Positions 18,287-27,947 of a stretch of 64,000 nt of DNA are shown one piece after another. Under the pieces are notes generated by a model, which was not told where the DNA came from, ran no database searches, and saw nothing but the letters and a program-made list of their open reading frames with translations. The first letter of the stretch is position 1, and each line of letters starts with the position of its first letter. A program made the position numbers and the translations under genes. Source of the DNA: Mucilaginibacter robiniae (lineage in GTDB: Bacteria; Bacteroidota; Bacteroidia; Sphingobacteriales; Sphingobacteriaceae); the NCBI RefSeq assembly GCF_012849215.1, contig NZ_CP051682.1, forward strand, positions 2,852,001 to 2,916,000, written 5' to 3'.

Positions 18287-19792
18287 CTACCAGCCTGTTG
18301 ATTGCTGGTTTCGGATATTTGCATTAGCATCCAATTCACTTTGCGGAATCGGGAATACCCATACTTTGGAGCTAGAAGGTAAGCTGGTCGCATCTTTTAC
18401 CGATTGTGCGCCGCCGCTTAAATCAGTTCGTTGTATGGTGCGGGTGGTACGTTTCAAGTCAAACCAGCGGTGCCCTTCAGCAAACAGCTCTTTTCTTCTT
18501 TCTGTAAATATGGCATCTATCAGTGCTTGGCCGGTCAAAGTAGTATTGCTGTAACCCGTTATACGTGCTGCACGTAAGGTATTTAAATCGGCTAAGGCTA
18601 GTGATTCTTTTCCGGTTTGCATAGCCCGTGCTTCAGCCCTGATCAGGTACATTTCGCCGGTTCTGAGTACCTTCCAATTCACAACGTTATCCACGTTGCT
18701 GCCTTTACCCACGTATTTGTTTACAATTTTGCGGGTAATGGTACTGGCCGGGTCAGTAATAATAGCTGTGCCAGTGCCGGTAGTTCTGCTGGCTATGTAG
18801 CTGCTAAAGCGTATATCGGCTGTTTTGTTGTCGAATAAATTGATGATGGTTGACGTAGGCTTGTAGGAATTACGGTTAGTACTGCTCGTATTTAAATTAA
18901 ATGATGGGCTACCATCGCCGGAGTTATAAGCCACCGACCAGATTACTTCAGTAGTGGTGTAAGAGTCTTTCCAAACATTTGGAAAGTTATCAGCGGTAGC
19001 CAGCGGAATAGCGGTTATCACCTGGGTGGCATAGCTTTCAGCCAGTGTATAATTTTTAGTGTACAGATAAACACGGGCCAGCATAGCGCGTACTACTGTA
19101 ACATCAATTAAGGTACGGGCAGAAGATGAAGTATTAATGGTAGCATCCACATTCTGCAACAGCGTCTCGGCTGCGGTTAAATTAGCTAGAATCTGATCAT
19201 AATCTTCTTTCACAGTTGGGCGTGATGGTTTGTAAGTTTGGTCAACCACTGTAACGTAGGGTACGCCTAAACCTGTAGAGTTCCGGTCGAAATCAGCACC
19301 CCAGTAGCGCAGCAAATCAAAATGCGCAAAGGCGCGTATAGCGAGAGCTTGGCCCTTAATACGGTTAACCGCTTTAGGCTGTGTGGTATTAAATTGGTCA
19401 ATGTTGCGCAGTACAATGTTGGCTTGGTTAACTACCCGGTAAGCGGCTGTCCAGATGGTTAAAATATCATTCTCCAGTGTGTTGAAAGTATAATTAGTTA
19501 AGTTGGCACTGTTGGTCAAGTCTTCGGTAGTTTGCAGTAAATCTTCTCCCATCATATCGGGCAGGGTTGACCACGCGCCGGTAGTATTAGCACTGTTGCC
19601 ATAATAACCCGTTTGCCGGAACAAGGAATAAGCGCCGGTAAGGGCATATTCATAGTCGGTTATGGAAGTAAAAATCTGCGAACCATCTTTAGTATAGGTA
19701 GGCGTCACATCAAGCACTTTTTTGCACGATGAGGATGCGACAACCAGCATTGAACATAAGCTAACGCCTAATATGTATTTGTTGAATTTCAT
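18287..19792 (-). CDS. SusD/RagB family nutrient-binding lipoprotein
   Basis: Surface glycan-binding partner of SusC, about 501 residues. The signal sequence ends in the lipobox ASSSC, followed by KKVLDVTP, the standard SusD start. A longer frame to 19825 exists, but ATG 19792 begins exactly at the signal peptide MKFNKYILG and leaves 19 bases to the SusC stop. The alpha-helical TPR-like body has RIKGQALAIRAFAHFDLLRYWG, and the C-terminal part has FTERRKELFAEGHRWFDLKR, both SusD hallmarks. The ligand is not deducible. It ends just before the bidirectional terminator. Confidence 0.93.
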   Translation of the reverse strand: MKFNKYILGVSLCSMLVVASSSCKKVLDVTPTYTKDGSQIFTSITDYEYALTGAYSLFRQTGYYGNSANTTGAWSTLPDMMGEDLLQTTEDLTNSANLTNYTFNTLENDILTIWTAAYRVVNQANIVLRNIDQFNTTQPKAVNRIKGQALAIRAFAHFDLLRYWGADFDRNSTGLGVPYVTVVDQTYKPSRPTVKEDYDQILANLTAAETLLQNVDATINTSSSARTLIDVTVVRAMLARVYLYTKNYTLAESYATQVITAIPLATADNFPNVWKDSYTTTEVIWSVAYNSGDGSPSFNLNTSSTNRNSYKPTSTIINLFDNKTADIRFSSYIASRTTGTGTAIITDPASTITRKIVNKYVGKGSNVDNVVNWKVLRTGEMYLIRAEARAMQTGKESLALADLNTLRAARITGYSNTTLTGQALIDAIFTERRKELFAEGHRWFDLKRTTRTIQRTDLSGGAQSVKDATSLPSSSKVWVFPIPQSELDANANIRNQQSTGW

Positions 19793-19811
19793 GTTTTTGT
19801 CGTATTTTAAA

Positions 19812-22766
19812 TTATAAGCCAACACTTAAACCCGCAGTTATGGTGCGTAAAGCCGGATACTGCGAACCCGTTAATGTGCCTGCCGAACCATTGGCTGTAG
19901 ATGAGGTTACCTCAGGGTCAAAGCCTCTGAATTTGCTCCAGGTAGCTAAGTTTTGGCCTTGTACAAAAAAGCGAAGCGAGCTGATTTTAATGGCTGATAT
20001 TAGCTTTTTAGGCAAATCATACGATAGGGTTACATTGCGTAATCTTAAAAAGCTGCCGTCTTCCACAAAGCGGGTGGTTCCGGATACCAGGGTTTGGGTG
20101 GCCCTTGGTATGTCAGTAATTTGGCCGGGTGTGCGCCATTCTCTTGATAAATCAGCACTGATGTTATCAAATGATAAATCAGGATTTTCAACGTTTGCCC
20201 GGTCGTTATTATAAATTTTATTGCCTTTAACAAAGCTGAACAGGGTATTAAGTTCCAGCCCCTTGTAGCTGACTACCGTACCAAAGCCACCGAAGTACGG
20301 AATTTCGGTTGAGCCTACCAAAACGCGGTCGTTCGCGTTGTAAGTTTCAGTAGGGTTGCCGTTTTTATCCAGGTAGATGGAGTTGCCATTAGCCGGATCA
20401 ACGCCAGCATACCTTACCAGGTACAAGCTATTAAATGATGTACCCGGACGAATTATACTGATATCATCAGTAATTTCATTCTGCCCTGCATATAATTTGG
20501 TTACACGGTTTTTATTGTAAGTGAAGTTACCGTACAGGTTCCAGCGAATGCGCCGAGTTTTCAGCACATCAACGTTTAACGATGCTTCTATACCGCTGTT
20601 GCGCATGGCGCCCAGGTTGCTGGTAATGCTGGTATAGCCGGTAGTTCTGGACAGTTGCTGGTTAAGCAATAGTTTGTCGGTTAAAGCATTGTAGTATTCC
20701 AGCGTTCCGCCAATTCTGCCTTTAAAAGCGGTAAATTCAATGCCGGTGTTAAAGGTTTTTCTTTGTTCCCAGGTTAGGTTAGGGCTGGCCAGCTGGGTTT
20801 GTGATAAACCGCTTACGCCATTATATACGGTTCTGGAGTAAAGCTCCAACGATTGGAAATCTCCTAAACCGGATTGATTACCAGCAGAACCATAGCTAAC
20901 CTTAAATTTAAAATCGCTGAAAATATTTTTAACTGGCTCAAAAAACGATTCGTTGGAAACAACCCAGCTTAAACCTGCCGAACCGAAGTTGGCATAGCGG
21001 TAGTTGGCACCAAAACGTGATGAACCATCGCGGCGGCCATTCAGTTGCAGAAAGTAGCGATCTTTGTAAGAATAGTTGATGATAGCGAAGTATGATAACA
21101 ACGCGTTTTCGGTTCCGCTGCCGCGTACGGTAGGGATAAAGTTGTTGGTTGCATTACCTGGCGTAATACCTGCTTCGTTTTCAAAAGCGCCGCCTAAACC
21201 GTAACCGGTAAAACCGAAGTTTGAATCGGTACCTTTTACTACCTCATTAAATAACGTGGCCGATAAGTTATGGTCGGTTCCGAATTTCCTATTGTAACCG
21301 ATAGAGGAAGTAAGCGTATATCGTACAAACTTATCATACCCGCGCGATAAAGCACCTTTTCCACCAGTTGAGCCTATACCTTCATTAGTAAGCGGACTAT
21401 AATACACCGAAGTTTCGGTTGATGTATAATCGGCACCGCCGTTTACCTTGGCAAATAAACCGGGTATAACCGGCACGCGATAGACCGCATAAACATTGCC
21501 TACCAGCTTCATTTCGCCGCTCAGGTTTTTATTCTCCAGCAGCTCAGGCAGTGGGTTGGGCTGGCCGGTAGGGTTTTGTGTGTAGGTGCCATCTGCGTTA
21601 TAAGGCGCTAGGTAGGGGTTTGACCAGCGTATAGCATTTAAAGGTGCTGAAACTGTGGTGTTGGCTTCGGCTGTAGCCTTTAAGTCTGAATAACCTAATG
21701 TAGAGTTCAGGCCAAAATCCCAATCTTTGGTACCACTGGATACGTTAACCCGGCCGGTATAACGTTTTAAACCGGTAGTAGGTACGGTACCGGTTTGGTC
21801 GAATATATTACCCGAAATCAGGTATTTAGTACGGTCGCTGCCACCCGAAATGCTCAGGTTGTGGCTTTTGGTAGTACCGGTTTGAAAAAATATTTTTTCC
21901 CAGTCGGTATGAATTTTTCTGAAAGCTGCAATCTCCGCATCGGTCCAGCCGTTTGGGTTGCCGTTAACAAGCTCATAATCCAGCTTCTCGTCGGTGTTCA
22001 TTACGCGCAATTTGTTTTCAGGAGCTTTAGAGCGGCCCAACTGCAAATCATACCGGATAACGGGGCGGCCTGACTGGCCTTGTTTCGAAGTAATAACTAC
22101 AACGCCGTTCGATCCTCTGGAACCGTACTGAGCCGTAGCAACCGCATCTTTCAAAATGTTGAATGAGGCAAAATCATTCGGGTTTAAGCTGGCAAAATCG
22201 CGGGCGGTAATTTCTATACCATCCAGAATGTATAGCGGCGTTGTGCCACCCAGTACCGAACCCCGACCCCTGATGGTAATGTAAGCAGGTGCGCCTGGCT
22301 GACCAGAATTTGACTCTACTAAAACACCTGCTGCCCGGCCTTGCAGGGCTTGGTCAAACGATGCCAGAGGTACTTGGCTTACCTGATCGCCGCGAATGGT
22401 GGTTACTGAGCCAGATACTTCACGCTTGTTTTGCGTGTTATAACCGGTTACAATTACCTCGTTTAATGATTGCTGGTCTTCCTGTAATACTACGCCAATA
22501 GTACCACCGGTTATTACTACTTCCTTTTGCTTAAAGCCAATGTAGGTAAATACCAAAACTTTAGCGCCTGGGCTTACATTTAACGTAAAGTTGCCCTGTG
22601 AATCAGTTTGTGTACCACTGGAAGTGCCTTTCACACTAACGCTCACGCCCGGCAGCGGCGAGCCATCGTTTTGTGCAGTTACTTTACCGTTAACGCTTCG
22701 GTTTTGCCCGAAAGTGGCAATGGAGTAAAGCAAGGTGAATAAAAAAATGAGTAGATTTTTCGTCAT
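19812..22766 (-). CDS. SusC/RagA family TonB-linked outer membrane transporter
   Basis: A 984-residue TonB-dependent receptor importing oligosaccharides or peptides bound by SusD. Order: signal peptide (1-20), carboxypeptidase-regulatory-like domain (about 25-105, GKVTAQNDGSPLPGVSVSV), TonB box and plug (115-235, NEVIVTGYNTQNKREVSGS and YILDGIEI), 22-strand barrel, and the aromatic SusC end GLSVGL. It is the first gene of the SusCD transcript, with a -7-like element about 110 bases upstream. No sigma/anti-sigma pair or hybrid kinase lies beside it, so its regulator is elsewhere. Confidence 0.94.
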   Translation of the reverse strand: MTKNLLIFLFTLLYSIATFGQNRSVNGKVTAQNDGSPLPGVSVSVKGTSSGTQTDSQGNFTLNVSPGAKVLVFTYIGFKQKEVVITGGTIGVVLQEDQQSLNEVIVTGYNTQNKREVSGSVTTIRGDQVSQVPLASFDQALQGRAAGVLVESNSGQPGAPAYITIRGRGSVLGGTTPLYILDGIEITARDFASLNPNDFASFNILKDAVATAQYGSRGSNGVVVITSKQGQSGRPVIRYDLQLGRSKAPENKLRVMNTDEKLDYELVNGNPNGWTDAEIAAFRKIHTDWEKIFFQTGTTKSHNLSISGGSDRTKYLISGNIFDQTGTVPTTGLKRYTGRVNVSSGTKDWDFGLNSTLGYSDLKATAEANTTVSAPLNAIRWSNPYLAPYNADGTYTQNPTGQPNPLPELLENKNLSGEMKLVGNVYAVYRVPVIPGLFAKVNGGADYTSTETSVYYSPLTNEGIGSTGGKGALSRGYDKFVRYTLTSSIGYNRKFGTDHNLSATLFNEVVKGTDSNFGFTGYGLGGAFENEAGITPGNATNNFIPTVRGSGTENALLSYFAIINYSYKDRYFLQLNGRRDGSSRFGANYRYANFGSAGLSWVVSNESFFEPVKNIFSDFKFKVSYGSAGNQSGLGDFQSLELYSRTVYNGVSGLSQTQLASPNLTWEQRKTFNTGIEFTAFKGRIGGTLEYYNALTDKLLLNQQLSRTTGYTSITSNLGAMRNSGIEASLNVDVLKTRRIRWNLYGNFTYNKNRVTKLYAGQNEITDDISIIRPGTSFNSLYLVRYAGVDPANGNSIYLDKNGNPTETYNANDRVLVGSTEIPYFGGFGTVVSYKGLELNTLFSFVKGNKIYNNDRANVENPDLSFDNISADLSREWRTPGQITDIPRATQTLVSGTTRFVEDGSFLRLRNVTLSYDLPKKLISAIKISSLRFFVQGQNLATWSKFRGFDPEVTSSTANGSAGTLTGSQYPALRTITAGLSVGL

Positions 22767-22874
22767 AGAAGGGGTTATTAAATATAAATTATTAGGGGCT
22801 TTTGCTGTGCTTAATGCGTGGAGAGAGGGAGGGCTGTTGTTTATTCTGCTTTGGAGTATCCTTTAAAAATTGTG

Positions 22875-22882
22875 CAAAAGTA
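22875..22882 (-). promoter_or_regulatory. Candidate -7 element of the susCD promoter
   Basis: Minus-strand TACTTTTG matches the Bacteroidota -7 consensus TAnnTTTG, about 109 bases upstream of the susC start, giving a leader of about 100 bases. The -33 element is not clear. Confidence 0.5.
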
Positions 22883-22973
22883 TTACCTTATTGAGAATAA
22901 ACCATGTTAAATAATTAAATTTTCATAATGGTAGGGTTGGCTTTTATGTAGCCTAGGTAAAGTGCATCAGGCA

Positions 22974-22987
22974 GTACAAGCTTGTAC
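22974..22987. promoter_or_regulatory. 14-bp perfect palindrome, possible operator
   Basis: GTACAAGCTTGTAC reads the same on both strands. It lies about 90 bases upstream of the candidate susC -7 element and 340 bases before the CheB-CheR start, so it could be a dimeric regulator site. Confidence 0.35.
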
Positions 22988-23327
22988 AGGTTGAAGGTTT
23001 TGATTAATAAGGGAAAGCACCATAATAACCGGGGATAAAAAAGTATGAATTAAAAAGCTTGCCCTTAATAGTTTTACTACCTTTGAAGTTAGTCAGCATT
23101 TTTGTACGGGCTGTAGTTGCTGTTTATGCAACTGGAGTATGTACTTTCAAAAATGAAGTGAACTGACTATTTCTCACTTAGCCGTTCCCCTGATATTATT
23201 TCTGTATAAAATACTTTAAGTCAGTTTAGTAGTTAAACAGGCAGAACAAGAGTATTGCAAAAGCCGTAATATTTTCATATACTAAGTACTTCTACCATTT
23301 AAGGTTGAACACATATTTGTTTATACA

Positions 23328-26312
23328 ATGTCAGATAACACTGAAAAACCTGAAAAGAAATTAGCCGATCTAAAAAGTTCGGTTAATAAATCCAGTGGCA
23401 GCAAAAAGCAGTCGAAAAAAACTGCATTCCCTATCGTGGGTATTGGCGGCTCGGCAGGTTCATTTCAGGCTTTCGAAAAGTTTTTTACGCACATGCCGGC
23501 CGATAGTGGTATGGCCTTCGTGATTATTATGCACCTGGACCCCAACCATAAAGGTCAGGTTAGCGAATTAATCCGGAAGTATTCACCTATGCCGGTGTTA
23601 GAAGCGATAGACGGTATGCCGGTAGAGGCTGACCATATTTACATTATACCGCCTAATAAAGATATGGGCATACATAACCGTAAGCTGTTGCTGCTGAATG
23701 TGCAGAAGCCTAACGGTTACCGGCAGCCCATTGATTATTTTTTGCAAAGCCTGGCCGACGACCAATGGAACAAATCGGTAGGGATTATCTTTTCGGGTAT
23801 GGGTTCTGATGGGGAAACCGGGGTGCGCATGGTTAAGGAAAAGCTGGGTATGGTTATGGTGCAAGATCCTGAAACGGCTCCTTATAGCAGCATGCCCATT
23901 GCAGCCATTGGTACTAATTTGGTTGATTATGTATTATCGCCAGAAGAAATGCCGATGTGCCTGATTCAGTACCTGAACCACCCGGTGCTATCTGAAGAGC
24001 CTTCTGAACAGGCGCGAATGGAAATCAGGAATAGTACCTCGGTGCAAAAAGTACTGATGCTGTTGCGTTCACATACCGGGCATGATTTTTCATTGTATAA
24101 AAAAAGCACTATTGTGCGCCGTATCGACCGCAGGGTAGCCTACCATCAACTGCCCGATTATGTGCATTACGTTAATTACCTGCGTGAAAACCCGCAGGAA
24201 GTAGATGTACTGTTTAATGAATTGCTGATTGGCGTAACCAAGTTTTTCAGGGATGCGGCTGCTTTCGAATCACTCAAGAATAAACTGCAACCCATTATAC
24301 AGCAAAAAAGCACTAATGAACCTGTTCGGGTATGGATAGCTGGTTGTTCAACCGGCGAAGAAGCTTACTCCATAGCTATGCTGCTGATTGAATGCCTGGA
24401 TGTACCCAAAAAAGCCAAGCTGCCCAAAATACAGATTTTTGCTACCGATTTGGATGCAGAGGCTATTGAGCATGCCCGTGCAGGCGTATATAACACCAAT
24501 ATTGTTGCCGATGTATCGCCCGAACGTATTACGCGCTTTTTTATCAAAAATGAAGCTAACTATACTGTAAAAAAAGAGTTACGCGAAATGATTGTGTTTG
24601 CCCAGCACAACCTCATTAAAGATGCGCCTTTTACCCGGCTTGATTTGCTGTGCTGCCGCAACGTAATGATTTACCTGACCGCCGAGCTGCAAAAAAAGAT
24701 TATCCCGGTATTTCATTATTCGCTTAACCCTAAAGCCATCATGTTTATGGGGCCTGCCGAAACTATTGGCGGCTTTACGGAAATGTTTGTGGCGGTTGAT
24801 CCCAAGTGGAAAATTTTTGAACGCAAAGAAGGTAGCGCGGCTATTAACCGGATGATTGATTTTCCATTTCATGTAGCCAAGCAGCCCAATGCAATATTGA
24901 GAATAGAAGAGGGTGAAAAGATTGTGCCTAAAGTTTCCATAGCGGATACGTTTAACAAAATCATGCTCGAAAACTTTACGCCAACCTCGGTGCTGATTAA
25001 TGATAAAGGCGATATTTTGTATTCGAACGGGCGTACCGGTAAATTTCTGGAGCTGCCTTCGGGCGAAGCGATGATGAATATTTACAAAATGATACGCGAA
25101 GAGCTTCGGTATGTATTGGGCAACGTTATTCATCAGGCGCGTTCGCAAAAGGCGCTGGTTACCATTAATGATATCAAGTTAAAAGAAGGCGATCAAGTCA
25201 GGACTATTAACCTGAAAGCCAGCTTGCTGATGGAAAAGGCTTTGGAAGGGTTGTTGCTGATTGTGTTTGAAGATAAAGGCTTGTTTAAAAAGCCAACCCG
25301 ACAGCCAACCAAAGGCGAAGCAGGCCATGATAAGGCCATTGAAGAGCTGGAAAAAGAGCTGGTGTACACTAAAGAGCAGCTGAGTAACACCATTGAACAA
25401 ATGGAAACTTCATTGGAAGAGCTTAAATCAACCAACGAAGAACTGCAAAGCACCAATGAGGAACTGCAAAGCACCAATGAGGAACTGCAAAGCACCAACG
25501 AGGAATCATTAACTACCAAGGAGGAAATGCAATCATTGAATGAGGAGCTCATGACCATTAACGTGCAGTACCAAGCCAAAGCAGAAGAGCTGGCCATGCT
25601 GAACAATGACATGAAAAACCTGCTCGATTCTACCGAAATCGGCACTATATTTTTAAACAACAATATGGAGGTGTTGCGCTATACACCACCTATACGCAAG
25701 CTGTTCAGTATTATACCGAGTGATGTTGGCCGGCCTTTATCGCACATTGTATCGGCGTTTGATTATCGGCTGATTGAGGAAAACGTAAAAGAAGTGATAG
25801 AGCGGCTGGCTATTAAAGAGGTTGAGTTAAAAACTCAAAATAACGATTGGTACAACGTACGTATTCTGCCTTACCGAACGCTCGATAATTTTATATCGGG
25901 CGCGGTACTTACGTTTACGCTTATTACCAATTACAAGCAAATGGAATACAGGCTTAACGCTCTGCAAAACTACTCGGCCGATATTATTAATGTATTGCAG
26001 GAACCGGCTTTACAGTTAGATAAAGATTTGCAGGTAGTAAATGTAAACCAACGGTTTATGTCGGTGTTTAAAGTAAAAGAGCGCGAAATTAAAGGCTATT
26101 TATTTGACCGCTTTGTGCATGAACACTGGAAAACCATCGAGCTGGATAAACTACTGCAGCAATGCCGAAATGCCGAAACCAGCACAACTACCTCTTTTAA
26201 AGTAGAGTACTTGCCTGGTGAAAATTTTGAGCTTACGGCTCGACCATTTATAAATGAAAATGTTAATGAACCGCTCTTGCTTTTGATACTGATTATTATT
26301 CATGAACTATAA
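23328..26312 (+). CDS. CheB-CheR-PAS fusion protein
   Basis: A 994-residue multidomain signalling protein. Residues 35-220 are a CheB methylesterase domain with the triad S42 (GGSAGS), H69 (IIMHLDPNHKG) and D161 (GMGSDGETG). About 235-500 is a CheR methyltransferase domain with the SAM site GCSTGEEAYSIA and CCRNVMIYL. A PAS-like region follows, then a Glu/Gln-rich coiled coil (about 685-770) built partly on a 21-bp DNA repeat, then two PAS domains. There is no CheB receiver domain. No MCP, CheA or CheW gene is nearby, so the targets may be non-flagellar receptors or kinases. It is 11 bases from the PAS kinase, hence an operon. Confidence 0.92.
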   Translation: MSDNTEKPEKKLADLKSSVNKSSGSKKQSKKTAFPIVGIGGSAGSFQAFEKFFTHMPADSGMAFVIIMHLDPNHKGQVSELIRKYSPMPVLEAIDGMPVEADHIYIIPPNKDMGIHNRKLLLLNVQKPNGYRQPIDYFLQSLADDQWNKSVGIIFSGMGSDGETGVRMVKEKLGMVMVQDPETAPYSSMPIAAIGTNLVDYVLSPEEMPMCLIQYLNHPVLSEEPSEQARMEIRNSTSVQKVLMLLRSHTGHDFSLYKKSTIVRRIDRRVAYHQLPDYVHYVNYLRENPQEVDVLFNELLIGVTKFFRDAAAFESLKNKLQPIIQQKSTNEPVRVWIAGCSTGEEAYSIAMLLIECLDVPKKAKLPKIQIFATDLDAEAIEHARAGVYNTNIVADVSPERITRFFIKNEANYTVKKELREMIVFAQHNLIKDAPFTRLDLLCCRNVMIYLTAELQKKIIPVFHYSLNPKAIMFMGPAETIGGFTEMFVAVDPKWKIFERKEGSAAINRMIDFPFHVAKQPNAILRIEEGEKIVPKVSIADTFNKIMLENFTPTSVLINDKGDILYSNGRTGKFLELPSGEAMMNIYKMIREELRYVLGNVIHQARSQKALVTINDIKLKEGDQVRTINLKASLLMEKALEGLLLIVFEDKGLFKKPTRQPTKGEAGHDKAIEELEKELVYTKEQLSNTIEQMETSLEELKSTNEELQSTNEELQSTNEELQSTNEESLTTKEEMQSLNEELMTINVQYQAKAEELAMLNNDMKNLLDSTEIGTIFLNNNMEVLRYTPPIRKLFSIIPSDVGRPLSHIVSAFDYRLIEENVKEVIERLAIKEVELKTQNNDWYNVRILPYRTLDNFISGAVLTFTLITNYKQMEYRLNALQNYSADIINVLQEPALQLDKDLQVVNVNQRFMSVFKVKEREIKGYLFDRFVHEHWKTIELDKLLQQCRNAETSTTTSFKVEYLPGENFELTARPFINENVNEPLLLLILIIIHEL
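25419..25502 (+). repeat. 21-bp tandem repeat in the CheB-CheR coiled coil
   Basis: Four units, the first degenerate and the last three nearly identical (25440-25460, 25461-25481, 25482-25502; two identical, the third differing at one base). Each codes for the heptad ELQSTNE, so copy-number change would lengthen the coiled coil by whole turns without shifting frame. Confidence 0.9.
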
Positions 26313-26323
26313 ATTGTTCAGCA

Positions 26324-27916
26324 GTGGAAAGTGAACATAAAAACGACGGACAAACAGCTTTTAACAAGTTGAGGACTAAAGCCGAACTGGTGCTTAATTC
26401 AGGCAACTTTGAGGATATTGGCTTAGAAGGGAAAGATATTAAGCTGCTTTTTCAGGAGTTGCAGGTACACCAGATTGAGTTGGAAATGCAGAATGATGAA
26501 ATGCGCATTGCCAACGAAAACCTCGAGTTAGAGCAAATGAAACTTATCGGCATGTATGATTTGGCGCCGGTAGGTTACTTCGTTCTGGACCGTAGCGGCA
26601 TTATTGAAGAGGTGAATAATGCGGGTATGGCATTGTTAAATACTCAGGGTAAAGGCACTTTAAAAGGTAAAAGGTTGCAAAGCTTTGTTGCGTCCGAGTT
26701 TTATGATATATACTATCGTTTTTTTCATAAAATACAATCAGCTAATATACGGCAGAGCTGCCAGCTGATGTTTGTGGCAACAAATGGTTCTGTATTTCAT
26801 GCCCAGGTAGAAGGCATTGGTGTTAAAGCATTATCCAAATGCTATGTTGCTATTGTTGATATTACCGAAAGGATAGAGAGCGAACAAAACCTTTCGGAAA
26901 CCAAAGAACGTTTAGAACTGGCTCTAGCAGCTTCGGCAGCCGGTACCTGGGAGCTAGACGTAAATACAATGCATTTTAGCCTGGATGAAGCCAATTGCCG
27001 CTTATGCCACGTAAAAGAAGATCAGTTTGGTAACACCTACCAGGCTTTTATTCAATTGGTACATCCTGAAGATCAGTTGATGGTTGATCAGCATTTCCGG
27101 ACGGCTTTGATTCACGATAGCGAAGTTGACCTGGTGTGTCGGTTTCTGCATGATGAAGGGCAAGTGTGTTTTGCCAACATCAGGGGGCATATTGCTATTA
27201 AGCCGAACGATAAAAAAGGCTTTATCGGCATCATGGTAGATATTACGGATAAAAAGCATATGGAAGAAGAAGCGGCTGCCTCGAAACAGCGGCAACAGCG
27301 CGATATTACCATTGCTACCCTGCATGCTGAAGAGAACGAACGCAAGCGCATTAGCGATGCCCTGCATGATAGTGTAAGCCAGTTGTTGTACGGTATTAAA
27401 ATTCAGATGAATGAGTTAAATAATACGCAAACGCCGCCTGCAATTTATAATCGTATTAATGATTTACTGAATGTAGCTATACAGGAAACACGAAATATAT
27501 CATTCGAGCTGGCCCCTGCTATTCTAAATGATTTTGGCTTGCCTGCTACTATCGAAGAATTGACTAAAAGATTATCATCATCAGGTTTAAAAATACAGCA
27601 CTTAACAGTTGGCTTTAACCGGCGGTTTGATTTACTATTAGAAACCAGCATTTTCCGCATTATACAAGAGCTGGTAAACAATTGCATGAAACACTCCGGT
27701 GCCGACCTGGTTTATATTGAAGTAAGGAAAAACAAGCACATTAACATTATTGTAAAAGATAATGATACGGGGTTCAATGTAAAAGAACAGGAGAGGCAAC
27801 CCCGTGGAGCAGGTTTAAGCAGTATTAAAAATAGACTCAGTTTATATAATGGTACTATGCAGATAGACTCGGTTCCGGAACAAGGAACTATGGTAAAAAT
27901 CAAACTGGTGGTTTGA
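26324..27916 (+). CDS. PAS domain sensor histidine kinase (HisKA_3, NarX/DegS type)
   Basis: A soluble 530-residue kinase starting at GTG 26324, 11 bases after the CheB-CheR stop. An N-terminal coiled coil and PAS domain (about 75-190, MYDLAPVGYFVLDRSG) are followed by a second PAS-PAC (195-320), then HisKA_3 with H348 in RISDALHDSVSQLL and a HATPase domain (ELVNNCMKHSG, DNDTGF, GAGLSSIKNRL). HisKA_3 kinases pair with NarL-type regulators, and one lies two genes downstream at 29043, so that is the likely partner. Confidence 0.9.
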   Translation: MESEHKNDGQTAFNKLRTKAELVLNSGNFEDIGLEGKDIKLLFQELQVHQIELEMQNDEMRIANENLELEQMKLIGMYDLAPVGYFVLDRSGIIEEVNNAGMALLNTQGKGTLKGKRLQSFVASEFYDIYYRFFHKIQSANIRQSCQLMFVATNGSVFHAQVEGIGVKALSKCYVAIVDITERIESEQNLSETKERLELALAASAAGTWELDVNTMHFSLDEANCRLCHVKEDQFGNTYQAFIQLVHPEDQLMVDQHFRTALIHDSEVDLVCRFLHDEGQVCFANIRGHIAIKPNDKKGFIGIMVDITDKKHMEEEAAASKQRQQRDITIATLHAEENERKRISDALHDSVSQLLYGIKIQMNELNNTQTPPAIYNRINDLLNVAIQETRNISFELAPAILNDFGLPATIEELTKRLSSSGLKIQHLTVGFNRRFDLLLETSIFRIIQELVNNCMKHSGADLVYIEVRKNKHINIIVKDNDTGFNVKEQERQPRGAGLSSIKNRLSLYNGTMQIDSVPEQGTMVKIKLVV

Positions 27917-27920
27917 TTTT

Positions 27921-27944
27921 TACCATTACCATTACCATTACCAT
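27921..27944 (+). repeat. (TACCAT)4 hexanucleotide repeat before cheB
   Basis: Four perfect TACCAT units lie between the kinase stop (27914-27916) and the cheB ATG at 27948, filling the ribosome-binding region. Copy-number change by slippage would move the spacing in 6-base steps. Confidence 0.95.
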
Positions 27945-27947
27945 TAT

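Larger units (their letters stand above)
22767..23327. other. Divergent control region between susC and the CheB-CheR gene
   Basis: 561 bases, A/T-rich and without a gene. It holds the candidate susC promoter (22875-22882, minus) and a perfect 14-bp palindrome at 22974-22987. Nothing else stands out. Confidence 0.5.

Noticed and set aside
24579..25148. Open minus-strand frame of 189 codons inside the CheB-CheR gene
   Set aside because: Antisense to the conserved CheR domain; composition is typical of a shadow frame.
25419..25502. Possible CRISPR-like array
   Set aside because: Units are contiguous and coding, with no spacers; it is a coiled-coil tandem repeat.
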